From the NCBI GenBank assembly GCA_963971575.1, contig OZ020617.1, positions 24,434,740 through 24,498,739 on the forward strand: a DNA stretch of 64,000 nucleotides. Direction: 5' to 3'. Of this stretch, positions 33,791 to 44,729 are shown piece by piece (position 1 is the first letter of the stretch; each line of letters begins with the position of its first letter). Both the position numbers and the translations under genes were made by a program. The DNA comes from Liopterus haemorrhoidalis (lineage: Eukaryota; Arthropoda; Insecta; Coleoptera; Dytiscidae). The notes under the pieces were generated by a model that made no database searches, was not told where the DNA came from, and saw nothing but the letters and a program-made list of their open reading frames with translations.

Positions 33791-34952
33791 CTGTCAATCA
33801 AGAGACCTGAAGAGTCCCCAGTCAGCCAATCACGAGAACCTTAGGAAAAATGACGTCATACTGTTACCCAGATCACTAACACACGCTAGCTAATTATATA
33901 TGTACGATCACTCATATGTTATTGAACTTGAACCTGAAACCGAACCGAATTATCATATTGAACCTGAACCCGAACCTGACCCTAAATATGTGCAGCTTTA
34001 GGTCCCTGAACTTCACGACCAGGGATGGAGAGTCGGCAGAAAAATAAACGACTCCCGAGTCGATTTATTTTGAAAATCGACACCGACTCCGACTCCTTTC
34101 ACTCGTAAATCGTAAATTCTATTCCAAATGTTTAAGTGGAATTAAATGTTTTTTAACAAAATGATAGAAAGCCTCATACAATCGTTAAAAGTTAGTATAT
34201 TTCCATATCAAGTTCCGCTTAAATCAAAGAAACAGACTATATTTACATTAAATATTTTAGGCTGGGATGAGCTGTTTTCATAAAGTGTCATTTTCATTAC
34301 AACTTGACTTTTTTCGATTCATCTGTCATTTTTCATATTTTTAATAAAATTTCATTGTATTTCATATATTTTATTTTTGATTATGTCAATTTCTCCTTTG
34401 ATATTTAGATTTTGACTGCCAACATGAAACATGAAATAATCACGGAGCTCGTTAGAACTTGAGAAATCAAAAATCCAGTTTACTTCCGCTGAAACATAAT
34501 AAACAGAGTATACAGAAAAAAATAAAATGTATATAAGTAAAAACAAAAATCTTTACTGCCTCATCGTATTAATCTGTTAATACGACGAGTAAACTCTATT
34601 TACCGTAACTATGAAATGACGTCACAGTTGAAAAACTCACCTTGTTGCCAATTCGTAAAGTGTCAAAAAAAGTTAGGTTATATCGAACAACTTGTAAAAA
34701 TATATTGAAAACCAATATTTCCTATGGAGGAAAAGAATTAATGTAAATTACGATGCACAGCAGTTCTTTCTAACCGATTTGTCGCGAAATTTATGGTTTA
34801 TATTATATTAAGTGTGTAATGTAGTATTTTAAAAAAAATAAATAAATTTCAGTGTATAAGAATCATCAGACATATATGTTTTTAGAAATGTGTCGTGTTC
34901 TTTTAATACAATTTACTTTAATTTTTCGCCTGGTGTCACATTGACACAGCGG

Positions 34953-35060
34953 GTTCGGCAAGCAAACGCGGAGTGTTCCGAGTTACACTGTTTAAATCTA
35001 GACCGCTCAAATAAACGCGTTTAGACCTTTTCTCGAACGCTCCGAGCTTGCTTTCTGAAC
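34953..35060. repeat. Short imperfect palindrome
   Basis: GTTCGGCAAGCAAACGCGGA on the left pairs imperfectly with CGCTCCGAGCTTGCTTTCTG on the right, enclosing about 50 bp. It could be a small MITE within the transposon; no target duplication was identified. Confidence 0.4.
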
Positions 35061-35479
35061 TTACTAAATGATATCGAAAAGCAATGATAAAGAGTCAAAT
35101 TTTTTATTATTCGAATAGAAATTTTTGAATTTCAGATGTTAGATACAATTTTGTTTCGAATAATGAATATTCAAATATTATTTCCAGTCAAACAGTTTAT
35201 TGCCGCTAGCTGCAAGTGTAAATTTCATGAGTATGCTAAAATTACTTTTCGATGATAATAAACCGTTCTACGTAACAGACCTGTAGGTTAAAATTACAAA
35301 AAAAAAAGAACGTAACAAATGTAAATAGAACATATTTTATTAATCATATATAATATTTGTTTATCGACCAAGATACAAAATTAAATATTGTTTTTGTTCA
35401 CTTACATTACAAATTATAAAACCTTTTAAAATATACAAACACAATATACAGATAAAAGTATGTTATAGACATATCACCC

Positions 35480-36575
35480 ATCATATTTGATATCTATTAC
35501 TCTTTTATGAGTTTTAAAAAACCCTTAAAGTTTGGTCTGAATCGCTCTGTAAGAAATGGTAGTTTACTAAGGTACCATTGCAGTTTTAAAATATTAACTC
35601 TACCAATATCTCGAAAACTATTGCTACGATCAAGCTAAAATTTTATATCTAATGCTCTTTTATGAGTTTTAAAAAACCCTTAAGTTTTGGACTCAAACGT
35701 TCTGTTAGAAATGGTAGTTTACTAAGGTACCATTGCAATTTTTAAAAATTTATTTTACCAATATCTCAAAAACTATTGCTACAATCAAGCTAAAATTTTA
35801 TATCTAATACTCTTTCATGAGTTTTAAAAAACCCTTAAATTTTGGACTCAAACGCTCTGTTAGAAATGGTAGTTTACTAAGGTACCGTTGCAATTTTTAA
35901 AAATTCACTCTACCAATATCTCGAAAACTGTTGGTACGATCAAGCTAAAATTTGATATCTACAACTCTTTTATGAGTTTTAAAAAACACTTAAATTTTGG
36001 TTTCAATCGCTCTGTTAGAAATGGTAGTTTACTAAGGTACCACTGCAATTTTTAAAAATTTACTCTACCAATATCTCGAAAACTGTTGGTACGATCAAGC
36101 TAAAATTTGATATCTACAACTCTTTTATGAGTTTCAAAAAACACTTAAATTTTGGTTTCAATCGCTCTGTTAGAAATGGTAGTTTAATAAGGTACCATTG
36201 CAATTTTTAAAAATTTACTCTACCAATATCTCGAAAACTGTTGGTACGATCAAGCTAAAATTTGATATCTACAACTCTTTTATGAGTTTTAAAAAACACT
36301 TAAATTTTGGTTTCAATCGCTCTGTTAGAAATGGTAGTTTACTAAGGTACCATTGCAATTTTTAAAAATTTACTCTACCAATATCTCGAAAACTGTTGGT
36401 ACGATCAAGCTAAAATTTGATATCTACAACTCTTTTATGAGTTTTAAAAAACACTTAAATTTTGGTTTCAATCGCTCTGTTAGAAATGGTAGTTTACTAA
36501 GGTACCATTGCAATTTTTAAAAATTAACAACCAATATCTCGAAAACTGTTGCTACAATCAAGCTAAAATTTGATA
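35480..36575 (+). repeat. ~155-bp satellite, about 7 units
   Basis: Units carry 'tttatgagttttaaaaaac', 'aatggtagtttactaaggta' and 'tatctcgaaaactgttggta', at a spacing of 154-156 bp. The central units (35.9-36.5 kb) are almost identical, the outer ones more diverged, as in arrays that change by unequal exchange. It abuts the truncated transposase gene at ~36575. Confidence 0.9.
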
Positions 36576-37174
36576 TTGATTGAACAATTTGGGGAAGTTC
36601 CATTAGATCACGTCTTGGATCGTCCTTTTTATATTTAAAACCTATATTTCTTAAAATCTTCCAAAGGGAAGTCTTTCCACCATCATACAGTCTCCTTTCA
36701 TGTAATTTTATATTAATAGTGTCGACAGTAACATGCTCTCCTAAAATAAAATTAATTTATTAAGAGTCCTCACGTAGAGATGTTATGTCCTTACTATTAC
36801 GGTACATCTCATAAATTACATTACGTATCCCAACTGTTGTAAAATTGTCTAATTCTACAACAGATTTAGTACATGTTCGTTTCTTTTTCGGGCTACTGAC
36901 AGTTTCATTTCTCGCTTGTTGTAATGCCATCTTATTTACTTTAGAAATACTGACATCTAAAGCAGCTGCAACTCTCTAAAAAGTTAATTAACAATTATTT
37001 GTAGAAATATATTCAAGTGACAAGACCATAGATATAAACTAAATTTTATATTTACTCACATCTCTGACGCATTTCACATCCATTAAAGGTCCACCATTGT
37101 CTCGGTTCTCTTTCAAAATAATTAATAAGAGACAAAACCATCCTTTGAGCACGGCTACTAAGAGCTTTGGGCAT
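36575..37174 (-). pseudogene. Truncated intron-containing transposase gene (IS630/Tc1-like N-terminus)
   Basis: Exon 1 (37174-37060) starts MPKALSSRAQRMVLSLINYF, with DNGGPLMDVKCVRD at its end. A GTGAGT donor and a TTTTTAG acceptor bound an 84-nt phase-0 intron. Exon 2 (36975-36774) begins RVAAALDVSISKVN and includes a KKKR patch and VGIRNVIYEMY. A GTGAGG donor and TTTTAG acceptor define a second, phase-1 intron of only 33 nt, short for insects. Exon 3 (from 36740) carries KTSLWKILRNIGFKYKKDD and PRRDLMELPQIVQ, a second helix-turn-helix ending in the family's GFxYKKxxxRRxLME motif. Exon 1 is 115 nt, one nucleotide too long, which fits a frameshift between its two readable parts. The DDE domain is absent. 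Not functional. Confidence 0.65.
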
Positions 37175-37588
37175 TTTTACATTTAAATTACAAATAAATT
37201 TAAAAAGAATAAAATATAACCTCACTGTTAATTTTAAGTACCTAAACGTCAACCTGACGTCAAAATAACGATTAAAGAATCCAATTTAAAACCGACAACA
37301 CTGTAAAAAATTACCAACATGAAATAAATAAATGTACTAACTGAGTTATGGATTGATGTTGATTAAAACATATCATAACGTTGGTACTTAAATTAACCAA
37401 GTGTGACGTCATCTCACATTTATTGTGAATGGAGTTTATTAATCAACTTTTAAACCTGGAAGCATGACGGAAAACCGGCTAATACCGGTATTAAATATTT
37501 TTAATTTAATTTTCGTTCTTAAACCAAACACAAAATGTAGTTCCCGTTTTCGTGCTTTTAAAAAATCTGGTAATAATAATTATTGGTA

Positions 37589-37994
37589 CAGTCTGTTCCA
37601 AACGGTTAAGCGGAACTAGATTTTGCAATCTAGTTACTTTCATCGTTTAAATCGTGCTTTTCGGCCATTTTGTTTAAGCTTTGTAAATCATACTTACAAT
37701 AAACATTTTTTGGTTAAGGTTAATATCATTTTAAAATGTCATTTTCTTTATATTTTGATTTTTTGTGTCATTCTTAATACAAATTTCCCATTTATTTATT
37801 TTTTTGTCATTAAAATATCTAAAAAAATATTTAATTTTGACATATGTGATTCGTTTCCATGGTTTCATTGTTGGAATTTTAAATTTTGACATCCCAACGT
37901 GAAAAATTAAATATCCCAAGCAAGGTCTCTTCTCGTGACAACCTAAAAGAACTAAATTCCCATTTAGTTCCGCTTAACCGTTTGGAACAGACTG
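37589..37994 (-). mobile_element. MITE family B, copy 3 (406 bp)
   Basis: Ends CAGTCTGTTCCAAACGGTTA and TAACCGTTTGGAACAGACTG, flanked by TA at 37587-37588 and 37995-37996. Same length as copy 1, opposite orientation. It lies inside the 4.1-kb hAT shell but outside the TA-flanked transposon. Confidence 0.9.
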
Positions 37995-38118
37995 TAATAA
38001 TAGTTATTATGTTTTCGTTTTCGGTTTGTTCTCGATAAAAATTACATCAGAGTCGGGAGTCGATAGTTTTCTCCTCGACTCCCGACTCCGACTCTGATTC
38101 CCTTTCCCTGTTCACGAC

Positions 38119-39150
38119 TACATTTTTTAGTGATCGCTCACGTGCGTGCACACGTGTAATGATAAGAAATGTTAGTTTTATGGTGCAAATCTGTAAGCTT
38201 ACAGACAAAATATATATGAAACTATCCAAACGACACATTAAATACTCCTTAGGTACGATCGTCTGTATCTTATAGATTTGCCACAGAATTGCACTTAACT
38301 TTGATTAAGACAAAGAATTAATAACTAAATATTCATTGATAGTTCGAACCGCTTTATACAAAGTATTTTGGTTTTGTTTTTGAGCATAAAATATTCCACT
38401 TATGGCTCACGAAACCCTCTGAAAACACTCGCGAACCCCCAAGAAACATCGTTCTTCAAGAAGCGCGATTGTGTGTCAGGGTATATTTAAATCAGCATTG
38501 CATTTTAACAGACAGCTGGACTTTTAGCCCTACTTGGTGGACGTCAGAAAATCTGTGTTACCCTTAGCATGGTTAATTTTATAACTTAAGTTATTCAAGA
38601 AGAATCTTGCCTGGAGTTATAAGTTAACTGTAATAAAATTGAAAACCAATTTATTATTATGCATTTTAAATTATTTTTGTAATCATCCATGTAAAATTGC
38701 AATTCAGTACAAATTTTGCATATCTTATCGGAGCGAGTAGCAGAAAATTAATCATGCGAAAAAATGATATGGATTAAGGAGTATGTTAGATTTAATCTAC
38801 TTCCTACTATTTAAAATGGATGAATGACTTTCTCTAACGTCGTAAGTAAAAAGTATATGGTATTTAGTTCATTAAATACCTCTAAGGTATGCGAATATTA
38901 AATTGGAATTTCAAGTAAATTTTTCATAAAAACTTGAATTATAACTTGTGGAATATAATATTTACAAACTGATAGGTTTGATAAATAAATTCTCTGGCTA
39001 ACATCTTAAAACTATATATATATATATATGGTTGCGAGGAAGTATAACGAGCTACTTCATTGAAATACAAAATAATAAATAATAGCAGGGTGTTAGCTCT
39101 GAATTGAAAACTTGAGTTGTTAAAATTCAATACAACATTTATTTCTTTAA
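38119..39150. other. Intergenic, nothing recognised
   Basis: AT-rich. No supported gene; a short (TA)n run is near 39012. Confidence 0.4.
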
Positions 39151-39383
39151 TATCCTATATTTCGGCAGTTTTATTCCATGCCTTTATTCAGGGATTTCTA
39201 TAAACAATTTTAAATTGTAAGTTACAATTGTAAGTACATAGATTTAATAAATAATTAACAATTTTAAATTTTGAAAAACATTTAAATTTTGTAAACATAT
39301 ATGTGGTAAATTTTGAAAAGATATCAGAGATATTTAAGTTGCACATGGCATTATAAAACATCAGTAGAAAATAACGGTCTTTT

Positions 39384-39448
<65 letters not shown>

Positions 39449-39540
39449 AAATAAAAATTCTTGAATACTCGTCAAAAGTTTATTTATAAAGTATTAAGAG
39501 ACGTTTCGACTGGTAAATCCAGTCATCCTCAGTCTATAAA
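39150..39540 (-). repeat. Penelope-type terminal repeat pieces with hammerhead-like motifs
   Basis: Two minus-strand motifs resemble the hammerhead core of the 8.4-kb element. At 39498-39530: CUGAGGA, U, stem GACUGG / CCAGUC, GAAACGUC. At 39158-39191: a more decayed CUGAAUA...GGCA / UGCC, GAAAUA. Both are followed by 'acaattgtaa'-type sequence. An (AT)n microsatellite (39387-39444) lies between them. No GIY-YIG or RT sequence is attached, so these are probably solo terminal repeats. Confidence 0.5.
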
Positions 39541-39742
39541 TAAAAATTACAATTGTAAAATACAAAAAATCGTAAAAAAAGGAAAGTCTTTTTTAACAAA
39601 ACAAAAATAAGTAAAATTGAAAATTGATAAATTAGTATAAATAAAATAATTTAAACATATTAATTGAAAATTATCAAAATGGCGTGAGGCGCCATTTTGT
39701 GAAACTAAATTTATAACAGAGTTTTAAGAAAATACAAACATT

Positions 39743-39746
<4 letters not shown>

Positions 39747-39782
<36 letters not shown>
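39747..39782. repeat. (TA)n microsatellite
   Basis: An uninterrupted TA dinucleotide run, close to the mariner relic. Confidence 0.95.
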
Positions 39783-39784
<2 letters not shown>

Positions 39785-39789
39785 CAAAA

Positions 39790-40170
39790 AAATATTTAAC
39801 ATTTAAATGGCCACCTTTGAAATATTGCCATTCTGTGACTACACATTGTTCCCAGCGTCTTTTCCACTTTTTAAAACAAATTTGGTATGCACATTTATAA
39901 TCGGTTTCAGATCAGTTTAAGATTTTTTTTATCTCGTAGTTTAATAACGGATCGCTTTTGACGATTTCTTCAGTTTTGGGAACAAAAAATTCATACGGGG
40001 CCAAGTCAGGAGAGTATGGTGGTTGGGGACGAGTGTGGTTTTGTTCATTGCTAAATACTGCTGAAGTAAGAGAAGTGTGAGCTGAGGCATTGTGTAACAT
40101 ATATGATTTTTCCAGCTATCAGGTCGTTTCTTCCTTACTGACACACGTAATCGCTTCAAAACCCCTAGAT
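39790..40170 (-). pseudogene. Mariner-type transposase C-terminal relic
   Basis: Read on the minus strand in more than one frame: VLKRLRVSVRKKRPDSWKN, then LHNASAHTSL (the second catalytic region, with the expected D changed to N or H), PPYSPDLAPYEFFVPKTEE (the last D region, its final aspartate lost), and a C-terminal FKKWKRRWEQCV...YFKGG tail. This order is the C-terminal half of a mariner-type transposase. It has frameshifts and lost catalytic residues, and no terminal repeats were found. Inactive. Confidence 0.75.
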
Positions 40171-41650
40171 AATTACTGTTTCACCTATTAGACCCACATT
40201 TACGGTGAATTTAAGATATTGAAGGCCTACCCAATATCACATTCTTTGATTGAATTTCTACGATCTTTAAAATGCGCTAACTGTTTAAAACAGACATGGA
40301 ATAATTTCTCCAAAAGCTGTTTTCAAAAGTTCTAGAGTTTCTGTCGTCGTCTCTCAAAGTTTGAAACTAAAATTCATAGAAACGCTGTTCTTCGATCAGG
40401 CTTTTCTTAAAAATCACCGGGGTAAATAAAATCAAATTACAAAAGCCACCATAAAATTCGAACGAAATAACTTGGCAAAACAAGCTCAAGTGCAGCCAAC
40501 TCACAAATTACAGCTGCTTCTTATCAAATCGATATTATCTCCCCCTCCTTCTCTCCTTATTAGGAATTGCGCAACGTGCTCAGTCCGCTTATATTTTTAT
40601 CAAATCTCGTATAGAGACAGTGTAAAAGATAAACTATAGACAGTATGAAAGCAGATGATTAAGGTGGAAGGGGGGGGGGGAGGTAGGTATGATGTACGCG
40701 AATTTGCTTGACTGTGGGACAGAGTACGTACTATAAAATAGAAACAGAACATGTTCCAATTGTGCTTTGCATATTATACCTTCTGAAGTTATTCGTACAA
40801 CTGTTGAGCATGGAATGAACTCCGTCCGGTATTATTTTTCGAGTTTACTGTGCATCTAACTATGAACTGCCATCTTTGGTGAAAACTGCGGTACTTACCT
40901 AACAAATCAACAAAAACGCTTGATAGGTGTGGATTTATCAACGTGCACAAACAGATAAAACCTGCAACGCCGAACATATAGAACCATACACATCGAATGG
41001 TGGTACTTCAGAGGAAACTCTTCGTTTGGGCCCATGTACGTGCTATATGTGTGGTTGATGGAACTAGTAACTGAACTGGTACAACATCAATGAAGGCCTA
41101 ATTTTTGTTCGTTTCTATTCATCCCTGCTCTTTTAGGTTCATAACAGATTGTTGACATTCACTAGTGGCTGTGGTCGCTGAAATTTTGTTCTTTTATTTT
41201 CGGTCGTTTAGTGCAGGATCTATTTTAAACATAGGTAAACAATTCATGTACCTTAGGACCCCTAAATTTTTAGGGCCAGTGATGCTAATGTACCTTTTGT
41301 TTTGTTTTTTTTTTTTGCTTGATCTTAAGTACTACATTTTCTATTTTTTAAATTTTTGTTACTCGGTTTCTTACACCATAATTCAATATTTAAAAAAATA
41401 CACTATTTTTGTTTGCTTAGAGCCGAAAAGTAGGTACTTAAGTTAGAGTCATTTATAAATAATTATAACAAAACTTAATATTTTCGAATCACAAATTGTA
41501 AAATATGATAAAAGTTCAATAAAATTGAACATACTCACGTAAATTACGTTATGACCGTTATTTGTATCCAGGTAATTGTATTTCCCACAGGTATATGTGG
41601 GAAAGACACCACGCTCAGTACTGAGTAGAAGGACTAGAGTAAATTGTATC
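40171..41650. other. Intergenic, mostly unrecognised
   Basis: Sequence up to about 40450 may include further decayed mariner sequence. A poly-G run (GGGGGGGGGGGAGG) is near 40670. The remainder shows no supported gene. Confidence 0.35.
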
Positions 41651-41654
41651 AAGC

Positions 41655-41728
41655 TAGTCTCGGTAGCAGAGAAGTTACGACCCTGCTTCGCGTATCATAA
41701 GTCTTAGGTTCGAATCCTCGCCTAGGTA
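41655..41728 (+). other. tRNA-like sequence (SINE head or pseudo-tRNA)
   Basis: Has a good B-box (GGTTCGAATCC) and a plausible A-box (TCGGTAGCAGAG), but the acceptor stem does not pair well. More likely a tRNA-derived repeat or pseudogene than a working tRNA. Confidence 0.35.
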
Positions 41729-42114
41729 TGGATATTTGTATTTGTGATTATCATTTTATCTTCATTAAAAGAGACAAATTAAAAAGATAACAAAGCGAAA
41801 CTTCACAATATATATTTATTAACGCTTCTAAGCCGGATTGGGAGGAGGTGTAGGCTTGGACCTTCACTCTCCCGGAGTTAAAAGACTCGTGTCCGATGTA
41901 GTAGCAGTACGGTAGTGATCAAAACTATGGCTTGATGAGGAATCATTATTGCCGCGACATTAGTAAGAATACTGGGACGTTTATGTTCTAATAATAATAA
42001 TAATAATATAATTGAACACATATAGTTTGGTGTGTTTCTGTCAATCGTTATTTCACAGTTGAATAGAGCACATGTTTAGCACAAATTAAGTTAAGTGTTA
42101 CACTGTTTAGTAAC

Positions 42115-43310
42115 GCTTTGTTATAGTGATTTTTATCCAAATCAGTCTTTGGTTATGGTAACCTTAAGAAAAGTACGTGAAACTTAAATTTACATTAATC
42201 TACAATCTAATCAAAAACACAGCGTTGTGGTTGAGGAAAGAATTTGAAGAGCATAGTAGTGTGTCAGTTAGACCAATTTAGTGACTGTTTGGTTATGGTG
42301 ACAGTCTTCGGTTATAAAGCCCTTAAGAATTAAGTGAAAATTTGAGTTGCATTCATCTACTTTCCAAGAACACAGCATTGTGATTGGCGAAGAATTTGAA
42401 GAGCATAGTAGTGTTACAGTTATATCGATTTAGTTACTGTTTGGTTATGGTGACCGTCTTCGGTTAGAGGTGGCCTTAAGAAAATTACGTGAAACTTGGA
42501 GTCGCATTCATCTACCTACCAAGAACACAGCATTTTGGTTGGGAAAAGAATTTGAAGAGCGATTTAGTGACTATTTGATTATGGTATAGTCTTTGGTTAT
42601 ATTGAATTTAACAAAATTACATAAAATGATTGGTCTTATTTATCTACCTTCCGAGAACACATCATGGTTAGTGTTTCTGATTTCTCGACATTTTTAATTT
42701 CTCGAGAAATAAAAAATTAGACTTATTTTCTCGAGAATTCTCGAGAAACCTCGATAAAAATAATTATTAGAATATATATCTTTTTTAATGTTCAAAATAT
42801 TTTAGAGGATAAAAACATGTTAAAATTATAGTCAACTTTAAAGTACTTAAGTATTCATTTAAATAACATTAGAACAAATGGATAACGGGGCTTTAAAAAT
42901 GCTTACGAAAACAGCACGTAATTGCATATTAATTGAAAATACATATGTATAGAGAAATTTTCAAAAAATTAAGAAATTAATAATAATAGTAATAATTATT
43001 TTATTTAACTTGTAGGTAATTTTTTACATAACAGTGTTAAACTGAACAAAAAATGAAATGTAATTGATTATAATACATGATACACTAAAATAAAATAAAC
43101 ATTCTATTTTTTTTAAAATAGTAATTTTTTTAAAAAGCACAATGCGTTTAACGTGGCGTCGAGAAAAATTTACATTTCTCGAGACAAATTTTTTACATTT
43201 CTCGAGAAATGAAAACTGAGAATTATAACTTTTTCTCGAGAAAGAATTCTCGAGAAGAAACACTAATCATGGTGGTTGAGGAAAGAATTAGAAGGTTGGT
43301 GTGGTATGCG
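42115..43310 (+). repeat. ~150-bp tandem repeat, about four units, split by a MITE
   Basis: The landmark 'aagaatttgaagagc' occurs at about 42239, 42390 and 42546, and in altered form after the hAT MITE at about 43277; 'ttggttatggt' and 'agaacacagcat' recur with the same spacing. Non-coding. Confidence 0.75.
42669..43265. mobile_element. TAGTG-type hAT MITE with TCTCGAGA motifs
   Basis: Ends TAGTGTTTCTGATTTCTCGA and TTCTCGAGAAGAAACACTA, flanked by the exact octamer ATCATGGT (42661-42668 and 43266-43273). Both subterminal regions have several TTCTCGAGAA palindromes. At 597 bp with no transposase it is non-autonomous. It interrupts the fourth unit of the ~150-bp tandem repeat. Confidence 0.9.
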
Positions 43311-43605
43311 CCCTGAAAGTGTTGTTGGCTACCGCAACATTTCTCCACTTTATGAAACCGCAAATTAAGAATTGAGTCTGGCCAACATGTAGTTCCAGCA
43401 AGACGGCATTATCTGTCATACAGCCCTATTATAGGTTTCACTCAGCTGATGGTTCGGTTGCCATCTTGATGACATCAGGTCTGAAGTTTTACAATTAATG
43501 GTCAGAATTTATTCGTTTTTAAATTAATTTTACTATGTTTCTAATGATAAAACTATATAGTTGTAGATAAAATATTGTATTTGACTCGCATATAATAGCT
43601 ATATT

Positions 43606-44729
43606 CAGGGCCAGCCAGGGCGGTGCGAACGGTGCGACCGTACAAGGTCCCGCGCTTCGAAAAACCCCGCGCGACCCGAGTTTTTTATTTTTTTATTTAT
43701 AGAATGACTAAATCGGTTCTTTCATAGTTGCAGTTTACCTTTATAGAAAATATGAAATGATTTGGACTTATTTCTAGTTGATTTAGTTAAACTTTTTTCT
43801 TCATACCGATTAAACAGTTTGAAATTATATCCGCATCTCAATAAAGCACTTTTGCATACGGCCTAAAACGTTCTATGGGCATCTGGTCGCGTCATGATTT
43901 CAGTACTGTTTTCAGAATAAGATTTCATAACAATAGGTTTTCTATGTGCAGTGGTCGTTATGAAATATGTGTTTATAGATCCTTTTAGCTATTTAAATTA
44001 TTTTGTTAAATATTAATTATAATTATTCATAAATTATTAGTGTAACTAATATGTACAAATAATAAGTGCAATATTGCAAAATACAGGGTGTTTACCGCGA
44101 ATCGCATGGTTTTCAAAAAGCCACAACTTTTTAAGTTTTGAACCAAAAATTTATTTTTTTTAAACAATGTGTTATACAAACTCGGAATTTTAAGAAAATC
44201 TTACAAAAAATTAAGTAGCAAAAATAACATCGCGTAGATGGCGCCCTTACGATTGAACACATATTTCCAGACGTTTCCTGAAGTTACGCATTAAATCTTG
44301 TAACATTTCTCATTGAATGGCTTGGATGGCTTCCTTCAACTCTGGTAATGTGCGTGGTTTTTCAACGTAAACACGTGATTTCAAAAACCCCAAAGAAATA
44401 AGTCCGGGATCGTCAGATCGGTGCCGGCGAAAGTCTCGTTGGGTTTGGGTCACGGACTCACCGTTAGCCTAAAACCGTCTCATAACAAAAGCGCGGTGCT
44501 CAAGGTCCCACATCTTGAGTGTAACTGAAACTTCCAACTCCCCTCTTGACAATAGGACCTTCCCAACCGCCATCCCCCCACTACTTGCCGTGTACTACCC
44601 AATACAAAAACATGCGGTTACCGGTAAACACCCTGTACAAATATTTTGAATGTGTTTTTTTTCTTTTGGAGAAGAAGGCCCCGCACGAGTATCTTGCACC
44701 GAGCCCCGCTTTTTCTCGGACCGGCCCTG
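43606..44729. mobile_element. hAT-like element with nested mariner-type element
   Basis: Starts CAGGGCCAGCCAGGGC and ends CTCGGACCGGCCCTG, with the exact octamer GCTATATT on both sides (43598-43605 and 44730-44737). Subterminal regions are GC-rich ('ggtcccgcgcttcg', 'gccccgcacgag'). The element at 44084-44635 lies inside it. Confidence 0.85.
44084..44635 (-). mobile_element. TA-flanked mariner-like element, nested
   Basis: Ends CAGGGTGTTTACCGCGAATC and TTACCGGTAAACACCCTG, flanked by TA (44082-44083 and 44636-44637). The minus-strand interior still reads, through stops, KPRTLPELKEAIQAIQ-like and MLQDLMRNFRKRLEIC-like segments, as at the C-terminus of mariner/Tc1-type transposases. Strongly decayed. 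Confidence 0.7.

Larger units (their letters stand above)
34592..37436 (-). mobile_element. TA-flanked transposon with decayed transposase gene
   Basis: Imperfect inverted ends: AACTCTATTTACCGTAAC with ATGACGTCAC on the left, and GTGACGTCAT with TTGTGAATGGAGTT on the right, flanked by TA (34590-34591, 37437-37438). The minus-strand gene starts 260 bp inside the right end. The ~155-bp satellite fills much of the interior, so the catalytic part of the gene is missing. Assignment to the IS630/Tc1/mariner group rests on the TA flanks and the N-terminal domain type. Confidence 0.6.
34020..38110. mobile_element. 4.1-kb hAT-bounded shell with nested transposon
   Basis: Left end CAGGGATGGAGAGTCGG and right end CTCTGATTCCCTTTCCCTG, flanked by the exact octamer TTCACGAC (34012-34019 and 38111-38118). 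Both subterminal regions are rich in GACTCC/GGAGTC words, including CGACTCCGACTCC on the left and GACTCCCGACTCCGACTC on the right. Inside lie a TA-flanked transposon (34592-37436) and MITE family B copy 3. No hAT transposase is present. Confidence 0.8.

Noticed and set aside
34352..34546. 64-residue minus-strand frame with hydrophobic start, possible secreted peptide
   Set aside because: It overlaps the 5' flank and the end of the TA-flanked transposon, and has no family resemblance or conserved cysteines.
41655..41728. Functional tRNA gene
   Set aside because: Internal promoter boxes are present but the acceptor stem does not pair; treated as tRNA-like repeat.
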